A stretch of DNA of 64,000 bases, taken from assembly GCA_014281115.1 (NCBI GenBank), contig JACONQ010000003.1, positions 1,488,001 through 1,552,000 of the forward strand, read 5' to 3'. Below the pieces are notes generated by a model. The model searched no databases. It was not told the DNA's origin and was given only the letters and a program-made list of their open reading frames with translations. The position numbers and the translations under genes are program-made. This stretch comes from Laburnicola sp. R22_1. Its lineage: Eukaryota > Ascomycota > Dothideomycetes > Pleosporales > Didymosphaeriaceae. Of the stretch, positions 22,991 through 32,193 are shown in pieces (positions within the stretch are counted from its first letter, which is position 1; every line of letters starts with the position of its first letter).

Positions 22991-25900
22991 TTAGGTGATC
23001 CGGGATGTCTCAGCATCTACCGTTCTCCCTAAAGCTTCAATCTTTCGTGTTATCGCATCTATCTCTCCTTGCTCTACGATCATGCGGTCCTTCACGTTTG
23101 CCAGTCCTACTTGGCTTAGGAACTGGGGCCAGGTCCCAACAGGAAGGGTCTTAGTGAATCCATCGGCGATTATATCGCTCGAGGGGACATATGTCACTCT
23201 AATTGACTTCCTCTTTGCCTCCTGTCGTAGCCAGTGATTGTGGATATCCACATGTCGGAGCTTGGTCGTCAGCTGAGAGATCTCCTCGTTGATCAGCCGA
23301 ATCGTCTGCTTGTTGTCGCACTGAATAGTAATCACTGGGTCTTCCAGTGTTACTTGAAGTTCGTTAAGCAGCATCCGTGTAAACATAGCTTCCTTAGCTA
23401 CTTGGGATAGTGCTAGGAGCTCTGCCTCAGTTGTCGAAGTGGTAACCGTGTCCTGCTTGTTGGCTCGCCAGGCGATAAGGCCGCCAAATAGTTTAATTGC
23501 GTACCCTTGGGAACTCTTCCTATCCATTGTGTTGTCTGCAAACGATGCGTCGCTAGCTACGATAAGACTATCGTCTCCTCCAAACTCTAGGGCGTATGTT
23601 CGTGTAGAGTGTAGGTACAAGAGGACGCGGTCAGTCGCTTGTTGATGTGTTGGGCTTGGATTGGTAAGGAAGCGGGCGAGTCGCGAGACAGCGAATGCAA
23701 CGTCAGGGCGTGTATTCACCGCTACAAAGAGTAGGGAGCCAATTTTGCGTTGGTACAGGTTGATCTCTCCATGTGTTGCGAGGTCTGTGCGGCCAGTAAG
23801 CTCTATTCGAGCCATCGGGGTATCGTGGCGAAGGTCATGATCAGTTGCGAGTTGGACGATTTTGTCGATATACGCGGCTTGCGATAGCCATATCTTCTGC
23901 TGGGTTCGGTCTCTCATCACCTCTATTCCAAGGAACCATCTCAAATCCCCTCCTCCTGTTAGGCTGTATTTCTTCTGGAGATCCTTCACGACCTGGTCTG
24001 CTAGTGTACGGTTTCGTGGGTGATACGCAAGAATGATATCATCAACGTAGAAGAAGATAAACACCCCTTTTCGTACCATGCAACATGGTTCGTGTGGAAC
24101 TACAGAGAAACCAAGCTCTGTGAGGTAGGTGGTGAAGTCCCTTTGCCATAGTAAGGGTGAGATCCGCAGGCCATACAGCGCCTTTTGAAGCTGAAGTATC
24201 GTGCCTGGACGTGCATACCCGCGTGGCATTCGCATGTAGATAACACGATCAATCAATGCATGTACGAAAGCGTTGGTCACGTCGTACTGCTTTAGCTCTA
24301 GGTTAAACCGAGCAGCAATAGCCATCAGCATCCTAAACGATCTTCCTGCGAGTGTGGCGGCATAGGTCTCTTGGGCGGTAACATTGTTCTGTTGATCGCC
24401 TCGGACAACTAGCCTTGCCTTACACTTCTGGAAGTGGTGGTGCTGATCGAGCTTGTAGGTGTATACCCACATTGAATCCAGTATCTGGATTCCTTCTCGT
24501 CTTGCCTGAATAGTGGGCACCTCAGTCCATGACTTCGTTTGTTTGTGGCTATCGAGGTGTTCTTCCTCGGCTTTCTTAAAGAGCATGTAGAGTGGGTGCG
24601 TAGGCTTGAGCCCGTTCGGAGGAGGTGCTGGTGACAGTTCGCTGTAATGAGGCTGATAGCCCTTCATTATCATGCGTTCAATGCTTGCGTCATCCAGTTT
24701 CTTCCCCTCTACTTCACGAACGTGACCTGCTTTGGTACCGGCCATGAAGGCTGCGGTCCATGGTGCAGTGGCTTTCGCTTCACTGGGTAAGGAACTGAGT
24801 GGAGATCGGAGTCTGTCCAGGTCGTGAGAGAGGGGCAACTGGGGATCAACCAGCTTTCCTTCCTCTTCACGTAGGAGGGCTCTCTCAACAGGCTGTATTC
24901 CTCCAGGGCGAGGCAGGGCTGGATCTAGCTCCTGATCATCTCTAGCGCTGGGCAGCGAGTTGGGGCACTGCTCGTATCCATCTGAGCTCATTAGTTGCGC
25001 TAATAAGGCTGCTGGTGGTGGTGTACTTGGCGGCGTCGGGTAGGGTATGACCTTCTTCCCGCGCTCGTCGTACTGGGGTGTCCCCACTTGCTCAGAAGGA
25101 GAGTCGTCCGTCGCTTCATCCTCATAGAACCTGCTTGTAGCATCGTTCTGTTGTGATGGTGAAGGCGGTAGCTCTATCGTCCTGATCCAAGTTGCAATTT
25201 CTTCAAGGGTACTGTGCATAAGATTGTCCATAATGTGTTTCATGTCTCCGTCGAAGATGCTATCTTCGTCGAACACTACGTCGCGGGTGCTGATGACCTT
25301 GCCCATCGACGGTATCCATATCCTGAAGATGTTTGAGGAAACGTAACCCACTAAGTATCCAATCCATGCCTTTGGGTTGAGTCTTTGTAGACGTCCTTTG
25401 CCACGCTTCGTATTATCCGTCATGGCAAAGGCCTTGCAGCCATATGCTCGTAGATGGGATTGGTTTGGTTTGCGTGGGGACGTGACTATCCCATTTTGAA
25501 AGGCGACAGCGGTAAAGAACGCTTCATAGGGCGTCTTCCAGCGATTCGAATACTTGGGTGTTCGATTGTATAGGTATACGGCGGTTCGAGTCACTTCAGG
25601 CCATACTTCCCATGGTAGATTCGCGTCAAGGCGCATTGCACGAGCTTTCTCCTTTACCACACCCCCTGAGCGTTCAGCTCCGCCGTTTTGGGCTTGGGTA
25701 TCAGGTGCTGAGGGCTCCACTGCTATACCTTGCTCGTCCCTCCACCTCTGGGCTTCGGCTGAGCGAAACGTCTCATTATCAGTCTCAATGACTTTGACCG
25801 CAATCCCAAATTGATTCTTCATAAATGTGATAAATGTTTGGAGGGTTTTAATGATTGATCTGGCAGGTCGGTTGTCTTTGAAATAGAAATCCCATAGCAT

Positions 25901-26018
25901 ACCGGTAACTCTGCACATGATTAGCATTTGGCTCTTCTCCTTTGTGTTACTCCCTTCTTCGTAATCATGAAAGTCTAGGGCTATTCGCTCTCCTGGACCT
26001 TCTAGGATTGTTCGGGGG
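22991..26018 (-). CDS. Copia pol: integrase core, reverse transcriptase, RNase H
   Basis: Open from the frameshift at about 26018 to the stop at 22991. The integrase core begins GERIALDFHDYEEG and includes TDNETFRSAEAQRW and the QNGGAERSGGVVKEKARAM glutamate block. The RT region contains YGLRISPLLWQ and FFYVDDIILAY (YVDD active site). The RNase H region carries SDASFADNTMDRKSSQGY, TTSTTEAELLAL and a DIHNHWLR motif near the end. The first internal Met is at 25927, but the protein should be made as a continuation of the upstream protease/integrase frame. One added C in the C5 run at 26014-26018 (minus strand) would fuse the two frames. No internal stops are present. Confidence 0.9.
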
Positions 26019-26685
26019 TTCTTCTTATCTGTCGCTTAGACTTTGATCTTCCACATGCGTCGCACTTGACGGTAGGAATGCCAACAATCTTCACCCCCTC
26101 AGAGTGATGCACGAGGTGCTCAAGTGCCTGAGGTCCTGGGTGTCCCAGTCGTTTGTGCCACATCTCACCGCTCGCTCGTTGTCGCGGCTTGATTGTGCGT
26201 GCTTTGGTTGTTGCAAAGGTTGATTTTGGCTCAGAGACATTGTTGTACTCAACAACCCATTGTCCGTATCGTTCTTCAAGGAGCGCAACAGCGCTATCGT
26301 CGTATCGGCGTAGTACGGTAGGGTTTGACTTGGTATCCCACCATAGGCCTTGTTGTCGGAGTACTCTAAATGAGACAAGGTTACAGTGTAGGTCTGGGCA
26401 GAAGGCCACATCTCTGAGGTGAAGGCGGCGTGTTGAGCCTGCAGTCTTCACTCTCACATATAGTGAGCCATATGCCATGATCCATACGCGTGAGTTCCCT
26501 GCCCATAAGAAATCTCCTGGTGTGGGTGGCCGAGTGTTCGTGAATCGTCTGATATTATTTGCTACATGGCACGTTGTCCCTGAGTCGAGGATAAAGGATC
26601 GTTCAAGTGGGTACCTTGACTGTTTCGTCATGAAAGAGGCGGCGGCTATCGCAATATTGACCTCTCCAATTTGCCTTCCATGTAG
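26002..26685 (-). CDS. Copia pol N-terminal part: protease and integrase zinc domain
   Basis: Lies in the same frame as gag, directly after its TGA codon. Protease active site FILDSGTTCHV (DSG-T) and then the HHCC integrase zinc finger (WHKRLGHPGPQALEHL...CDACGRSKSK). It ends at a stop just after the CCCCC run that separates it from the rest of integrase. It has a Met at 26631, but the more likely product is a gag-pol readthrough protein. Confidence 0.85.
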   Translation of the reverse strand, partial: LHGRQIGEVNIAIAAASFMTKQSRYPLERSFILDSGTTCHVANNIRRFTNTRPPTPGDFLWAGNSRVWIMAYGSLYVRVKTAGSTRRLHLRDVAFCPDLHCNLVSFRVLRQQGLWWDTKSNPTVLRRYDDSAVALLEERYGQWVVEYNNVSEPKSTFATTKARTIKPRQRASGEMWHKRLGHPGPQALEHLVHHSEGVKIVGIPTVKCDACGRSKSKRQIRRTPEQS

Positions 26686-27909
26686 TCACTCCTCTGTGGA
26701 AGCTTCTATCGTTGGAGTCGCTGAGTGCGACTTCTTGAGAGCTGGGGTCTTCGATCGTGGCCTTTTCGCTGAGCGTATTTCCTCCTGAAGTTCAGCATTG
26801 TTGCTAATCCTTTCTTGAGCCATTCTCTTGACGCCGTCTCGGGCTCTCCAATTTGGAGGCGCTGTCTCTGGCATTGCATACCAACACTTGTTGAGATCAT
26901 GTGGTCCATCACAAGCCTTACACTTCTGCGTTGTATGGTCGATCGTATCACTATCGCGATAACTGCGCTTTTGACGTTGGTTACGACCTCTTCCGCGAGT
27001 TGGTTTGGTATCGGCATTATCATCAGCTTCTTCTCCAGCGAGGGTTGGTCCTCCAGCTGAGAAGGCTGCTCTGGACGATTTGCTCTTGGCTGGGTATAGT
27101 AGGTTGGCTTGTTTTCTAAATCGTAGGAACATGTCGGTGGCCGTCACCGTAGGATCTGGGAGGCCGTTTTCCATAAATGAGATTGTCCATCCTTGGAAAT
27201 TCTTTGCTGTAGCTTTCACGAAGTCGTTCTTGATGAATTGATCGTTCAGGCAGTCGGGTACACCAGTCGCTTTGGCTTCTGTAACCGCGTGGTCCACTTC
27301 AGTAAGCCAGGTGTCCCAATGGGCTGTTGTCCTCATTGGTTTAAAGGCTGCTTGGTATCGTTCCCTTGCTTTGTTGAGCTCGTCCTCTGATCTCACGCCT
27401 ACAGTAGCGGCGAGTTTGATTATCCAGCTTCGATATGGTTGGGACGGCTTGCAGCAGTTGGTGAATAGGTGTGAGGATACTGTCGTCCGAATGAAGTCGG
27501 TGACCTGAGAGAAGTGGGTTTGTTCTCGTTGATGTTTCTGATCGAGGACCTTGTATTCTTCAAAAATGGACTTGAAGTCGTCTACGTCTTCTTTGTATGA
27601 GGTCTTGCCGGCGTTCGAGAGGTCGGACGGTCGAGCCGGTACAAACGGGGGTATCACTGCGTGCTGCCCGTGATTCGCTCGGTATTGGGTTTGATGTTGG
27701 TTTATCGCCGCTGTAGCTGGTTGATAGTCGGCTATCAAGGGCCTGATTGGGGCGATAGGTTCGGCGAGTGGCTGGGCCATCTGTTTGGGGTCGATCTTCG
27801 ACCAGACGTTCAACGACACACACTTCGACTCCAGTTGTGCGATCCACTTGATCCACTGGGTATGGTCCATAAGGATTACTGTGGGGTCGCGATTCGGGGT
27901 AGTTGACAT
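26686..27909 (-). CDS. Copia gag
   Basis: A 407-aa capsid/nucleocapsid protein of the Copia (retrotran_gag) type. It starts MSTTPNRDPTVILMDHTQW and has a central helical capsid region. A zinc knuckle near the C-terminus reads CKACDGPHDLNKC (CX2CX3HX4C), after a basic GRGRNQRQKRSYR stretch. The stop codon is TGA followed by CTA, a context known for leaky termination, and pol continues in the same frame. It packages element RNA in virus-like particles in the cytoplasm. Confidence 0.9.
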   Translation of the reverse strand: MSTTPNRDPTVILMDHTQWIKWIAQLESKCVSLNVWSKIDPKQMAQPLAEPIAPIRPLIADYQPATAAINQHQTQYRANHGQHAVIPPFVPARPSDLSNAGKTSYKEDVDDFKSIFEEYKVLDQKHQREQTHFSQVTDFIRTTVSSHLFTNCCKPSQPYRSWIIKLAATVGVRSEDELNKARERYQAAFKPMRTTAHWDTWLTEVDHAVTEAKATGVPDCLNDQFIKNDFVKATAKNFQGWTISFMENGLPDPTVTATDMFLRFRKQANLLYPAKSKSSRAAFSAGGPTLAGEEADDNADTKPTRGRGRNQRQKRSYRDSDTIDHTTQKCKACDGPHDLNKCWYAMPETAPPNWRARDGVKRMAQERISNNAELQEEIRSAKRPRSKTPALKKSHSATPTIEASTEE

Positions 27910-28016
27910 CTTGATGGATTTTTATCGTTCTGTGCGACGTCGCGTCGTTTCGGCTCGAGTTGTATCGGCGTTCTGGTTGTTCCGGTGTTCAAGGTAGAGG
28001 CACTGAGACTCTTAAT

Positions 28017-28243
28017 TGTCAGATATAAGGGTATTCTTAATAAATAAGATGAAAGGTGGTTTAATTTTAATAAGTGTTGAGATCGGCTCATTCTGTTGAT
28101 TGTGTGTCTCCTCTCTCGAGGTTTGCTTGTGCGCTGTTTTGGTTCTTGGCTAATCCTCCATACTATCCCTATTTGGGTAGGGGCTGTTTCATCTCTCTCC
28201 TGCCACCCACGATAGTTGTTCGGATCACCTATCCAATCTGACA
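28017..28243 (-). repeat. 5' LTR of the Copia element
   Basis: 227 bp, identical by eye to 22716-22942. In sense orientation it carries the promoter. It is followed on the right by the GAAGT target duplication. Confidence 0.95.
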
Positions 28244-28248
28244 GAAGT

Positions 28249-28645
28249 ACTAATTAACAGGGCAGCCCTATATAAAATCGCGCCTTACAGCGCGCATAGG
28301 CTAATAATAACTTCCTAGTATTAAAGGGATGTTATAAGAGTAGGATTAGGCTATTCTACAAAAACTCAAAGCAAAAAAGGCTTAAGATTAGCGCTATAAG
28401 GAGGGAAGCATATTATGCCACAACATAAGACGCTGTACAAATTAGGCGTGGAGGCAACAATACAAACGTATTTTTTTAGGCAAAACAAATTATAAATATT
28501 TAGAATTAGCTATAACTTAGTAGAGTATTTTTATAGAATTATAGCAATATTTGTTGTGCGCATAGGTTTTCTAGTTCCTGAAAGTCAAAGTACCCCTTAT
28601 TTGTCTCGCCACACAGTGTGTCTCGCTACGCAATAAGGGACGTTA
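28249..28645. repeat. Right inverted arm, outer part
   Basis: Continues the right arm after the Copia insertion; the reverse complement of 15340-15732. It ends with a near-palindrome at about 28591-28639 (CCCCTTATT ... AATAAGGG around TCTCGCCACACAGTGTG). It has fewer C-to-T changes than the left arm, so it is the better template for the original sequence. Confidence 0.85.
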
Positions 28646-28918
28646 GGTGTTTTATTACGTAGGGAGGCATATTAGTATAGTAGTTTTTTTATTACGTGTG
28701 GATGCATATTATTTTACGTTTTTTAGCAAGTGTTCAAGATCTGGATATAATCAGCTGTGCTGTTTAGGCACCTTGCAGCGGCCAAGACATGCAGCAATTG
28801 CTATTATAGCCGCACAAGTTGTTATGCAGCAGCAAATTAGGGTTCTGCTCGTGTTCAGACTTATACATGGCAAGATTGAACGTATGTTAGCAACAAAACG
28901 AAGCTCATGTGCGCATCC

Positions 28919-30037
28919 TTAGCGCAAGCCTTGGTCAACATACTCTCTAAAGGTGAATGGCGCTACCTCCCAGAACTGATCGACATCCTGGGACGAGGCC
29001 AAAGGTCGCAATACGCGTACGACAACTATTGAATCCAGACTCGGACGGCCTTTCTCACGACCATGCTCACGTATCGCATTCCACGTCTCCTCGCGGAACC
29101 AGTCGCTAACCCATTGCATAGGAAGCATAAAGTGGTAACTAGGGACTTTACCCTCGCCGAGTGTCTGGTGGACGTCCCAACTATACATGGCTATCGGTAA
29201 CATCAAATCTTCCCTAACAGTCTGATCGAGAGTTAATAGCTGGCAACCCACAGCATACATTTCCCATGCTTCTCCCATTTCGCCATCGCAGGATATATAG
29301 GGATCCATATCCCAGTGAGGCTCTGGATTGAGCAGGTTCACGAAGTCGACGACTACGTGCGCTATTTCGTGGATCAGTGTAATAGCCACTTTAAGCCAGA
29401 AGCGCATCTCTTCGTCCGGGTACGTGAAGGAGTGGTCCCCACGCGCACAAGCAGAAATGTGCAAGCCCGCGTGATAGCTCAGCTCAACGAACACTCGCTT
29501 CGGGGTAATATATGAGGTTGTTTTGCCATAAGCATCGGGTGTCTCTTCATACTGCTCTTTATCAAAAAAAGATATCGGAACGAATTTTGCAATATCGACT
29601 AATAGTTTGCGTGTTTCCTGTCTAGCCTGTGCTAGTGGCTTACCTGCAAGGCCATCAGCAATGTAGACATAGTCTCTAGCGTCTGTGATTTTCCCATGGT
29701 GTATGTGCACGAAAAAATCCAACATGCAGTCTTCGTCTAGGAACTTGGAAGCCAATTGTAAAATAGGCTTCATGTAAGCGTAGCTTTCAGCGCTCGTCGT
29801 ATAGAAATTAGCGTGCGCGAAGAGAGGGTGGATTTCGTTCGTTAGGTTGGGAAGAGGGAGGTTTTCGACTTGTATACATCCGCGTTCGTGGATATGCTTA
29901 AGCAAATCTGTTGTTACAATTTCGTGCTCGAGAACAAACGAAGATTTGCCTTCGTAACCCTGTGCTCGGAATTCTGTCGGCTTTAGATTCGACATTTTGT
30001 TATGCGAAGGAGTTTGGTTGTAGGGAGGATATGGCAA
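28919..30037 (-). CDS. Putative zinc metalloprotease-like protein (HExxH)
   Basis: Single-exon frame of 372 aa without a signal peptide or membrane segment; a second Met at residue 15 (MSNLKPTE) could be the start. An HExxH motif (LIHEIAHVVVDF, about residue 220) sits at the end of a predicted helix. It is followed about 35 residues later by GEMGEAWEMYAVGC, which offers Glu residues as a third zinc ligand, as in gluzincins. The rest matches no family I recognise. The HExxH suggests peptidase or another zinc hydrolase activity in the cytoplasm, but this is inference from a short motif. The gene is intact and abuts the transposon block at its 3' end. Confidence 0.65.
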   Translation of the reverse strand: MPYPPYNQTPSHNKMSNLKPTEFRAQGYEGKSSFVLEHEIVTTDLLKHIHERGCIQVENLPLPNLTNEIHPLFAHANFYTTSAESYAYMKPILQLASKFLDEDCMLDFFVHIHHGKITDARDYVYIADGLAGKPLAQARQETRKLLVDIAKFVPISFFDKEQYEETPDAYGKTTSYITPKRVFVELSYHAGLHISACARGDHSFTYPDEEMRFWLKVAITLIHEIAHVVVDFVNLLNPEPHWDMDPYISCDGEMGEAWEMYAVGCQLLTLDQTVREDLMLPIAMYSWDVHQTLGEGKVPSYHFMLPMQWVSDWFREETWNAIREHGREKGRPSLDSIVVVRVLRPLASSQDVDQFWEVAPFTFREYVDQGLR

Positions 30038-30910
30038 GTTTTTTTTTGTAGTTTATTATCCTACAACATTATGCATGCGTAGTGTCGAATAAAATAGATA
30101 CAATGCGGGTAGACGCTAACCTAGGTTGAAATCAAAGCGAGAGCCCCTTCGTCCTCTCTAGTCTCCCTCTACGATGAGCGTATCGAAAACGATTTCTAGT
30201 GCCGCGTCCACATGCCCAGATAGAGGGCTGTACCGAATGACCGTCGTTGTGGGAGATTCTAACGTAGTTCGAGTCCGCACAATACTTAGAGAGGGGTAAA
30301 ATAGAAGGCACTATAGAGGGCTATACAATACTAATACTCTAGTAACACGGTTTTGGTACAGTGAAAACAACCACTTTAGCATGATTAGTGACCTAATGTG
30401 TTTTTCAACACCCGTTACAGAAAACTTTGACTTTGACGTACGCTCGTACTCATTGAGCTCTTCGAACTATTATTATTCACCAGCAACCAACTGTGAGAGC
30501 GTGGATTTTATATCCGCAACTGAGAATATCTTGCACTTGAATGCCATGATGCAAATGAGTCATATGTGAAAAATAGGATAAGGCGAACCCGAACGCAACA
30601 AAGCACTATTCAGACCCCTATCCGGTAACAGCCCACACCCAACATCCAACTTGTGTTCTCTCACTCGCCTCAGCAACAGCACCAGCAACCGCACCGAACA
30701 AAGAACAGTCCCTTGGCTAATCCCCATACGGAGGATCCGAAGCATCGCCTATAACGTGACAGTTACTAGATCAACGCCATTACCAACACACCGTACCAGA
30801 CCGAGCCAAAACACGCCATCTCTCCTAAATCAAAACGCGACGCGCAGTATAAAGCCACCCCTTGCCCTTAGATATACACTCCACCCCCTCCACCCCCCCA
30901 ACCAAAAACC
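30038..30910. other. Divergent intergenic region, no gene
   Basis: Lies between the HExxH gene and the UstYa-like gene and should hold both promoters. The stretch before 30911 is C-rich (CCACCCCCTCCACCCCCC), typical of fungal core promoters. A 62-codon frame at 30381-30569 is not convincing. Confidence 0.5.
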
Positions 30911-31891
30911 ATGTCCCCAACCCGCAACCACCTCCGCCCAAAGCGCTACCACCGCCTCCTCCAAGCCTCCTCCCCCCCACCCACCTCCCCACCCCCCTTC
31001 ACCGACTCCGCGCTACCCACCCCCGGCCAAGAAAAGAAACTCCTCGCGCCCACAATCCGAAAATCAGACAACCGCCTCCTCATAATAGGCGCGCTTATCC
31101 TCTTCCTATCTCTCGGGTTCAACACAGCCTCCTTCCTCAGTGGAATAACCAGCGCGCATAAAACGTGCTACCCAACGCAACATACGCGCTTCATCGAAGA
31201 CGAGAAATACGCCACTGTATACAAGGCTGATAACAAGCGGTGGGAAGCGCTGCAGGGCGGGTCGTGGGGCTCGATATATACGGCTGAGAATAGGGAGGAT
31301 GGACAGGTGAGATTGGGGGGCGTTGCTATGTGAGATGTCCATGCACCCTTCTCCACACACACACACACACTATCTCTCTCGAGTTTGAACGTTTAAAGAG
31401 TAGTATCATACTGACAATACATGTGACTCCCTAGGTTCCACCAACTCCACTGCCTCGACTCCTTCCGCCACGCAATCCAACTCCTCCAATCCGGCCACCC
31501 CATCGGCTACGACGCCGCAACCGACACAGCCATCCACAAAGGCCACTGGCCGCACTGCTTCGACTACCTGCGCCAAGTGCTCTTATGCCAAGCCGACGAC
31601 ACTGTCGAGACGTCGCGCCTGGCCTACACGGGCGACTGGATCATCAGCGGGTACGGGGCGCGGCGGCAATGTCGCAATTCCGAGGTGCTGTTCAAGGCGA
31701 CGGCGTGTGGGGAGAAGGGGTGTCCGGGGTCGAGGTGGCGTCTTACGGATGAGGCGTTTTTGGATGCGAAGAAGATCATGTGGAGGCAGTCGCAGGAGGC
31801 GAGGAAGAAAAGTGGGTTGGCGGCGCAGAAGGAGCCGGATTGGGATGCTGTGTTGAGGAATGCTTCGGTTCCTGTTGGTCATGTTCATTGA
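30911..31891 (+). CDS. UstYa-like (DUF3328) membrane protein
   Basis: Exons 30911-31329 and 31435-31891 encode 291 aa. The intron has donor GTGAGATG, branch CTGAC and acceptor CCTAG, and contains a (CA)n microsatellite. A Pro-rich cytosolic N-terminus precedes one transmembrane helix (LLIIGALILFLSLGFNTA, about residues 58-75). Both family signatures are present: FHQLHCLDSFR, created exactly at the splice junction, and GHWPHCFDYLRQ. UstYa proteins are copper-dependent oxidases or oxidative cyclases that modify ribosomal peptides and other metabolites, and are usually found in biosynthetic clusters. Here the neighbours are an HExxH protein and AMS1. No precursor peptide with repeated Kex2 sites, P450 or methyltransferase is visible, so it looks like an orphan copy. 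Confidence 0.9.
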
Positions 31892-32193
31892 TGCTCTTCC
31901 GAGTACGGCGTTAGTTGAAAAGAAAAAGACAGGGTTGACAACTGTATTGAATATTAGATACGAAGATTCCGACGAGCGCGGAGACTTACAAGCCAAAAAT
32001 TATACATGCTATCATTGCTTTGTATATAGTAACCGAAGATTGCTTTCGGACCGGTGCATAGGAGCAGCGGGTAGCCGAGTTACACGTCATAGCAAACATT
32101 GCAATCCCCTGCGTGCCATAACCATGATCATATATATGCTAATGAACCCACCCTCATCCTCCTGTAAACATCATAAGCATCTAGACGCGTTAA

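Larger units (their letters stand above)
22716..28243 (-). mobile_element. Young Copia-type LTR retrotransposon (5,528 bp)
   Basis: Two 227-bp LTRs (22716-22942 and 28017-28243) begin TGTCA and end TGACA. I find no difference between them. GAAGT duplicates the target on both sides (22711-22715, 28244-28248). Order on the minus strand is gag, protease, integrase, reverse transcriptase, RNase H, which is the Copia order. A purine-rich tract (GAGGGGGTG) precedes the 3' LTR in sense orientation. The element shows none of the RIP decay of its surroundings, so it inserted recently, into the right inverted arm. Coding is split by an in-frame TGA between gag and pol and by one frameshift in the integrase. 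Confidence 0.95.

Noticed and set aside
30236..30300. tRNA-like T-arm (GTAGTTCGAGTCCGCAC)
   Set aside because: No matching acceptor stem, D-arm or anticodon arm upstream.
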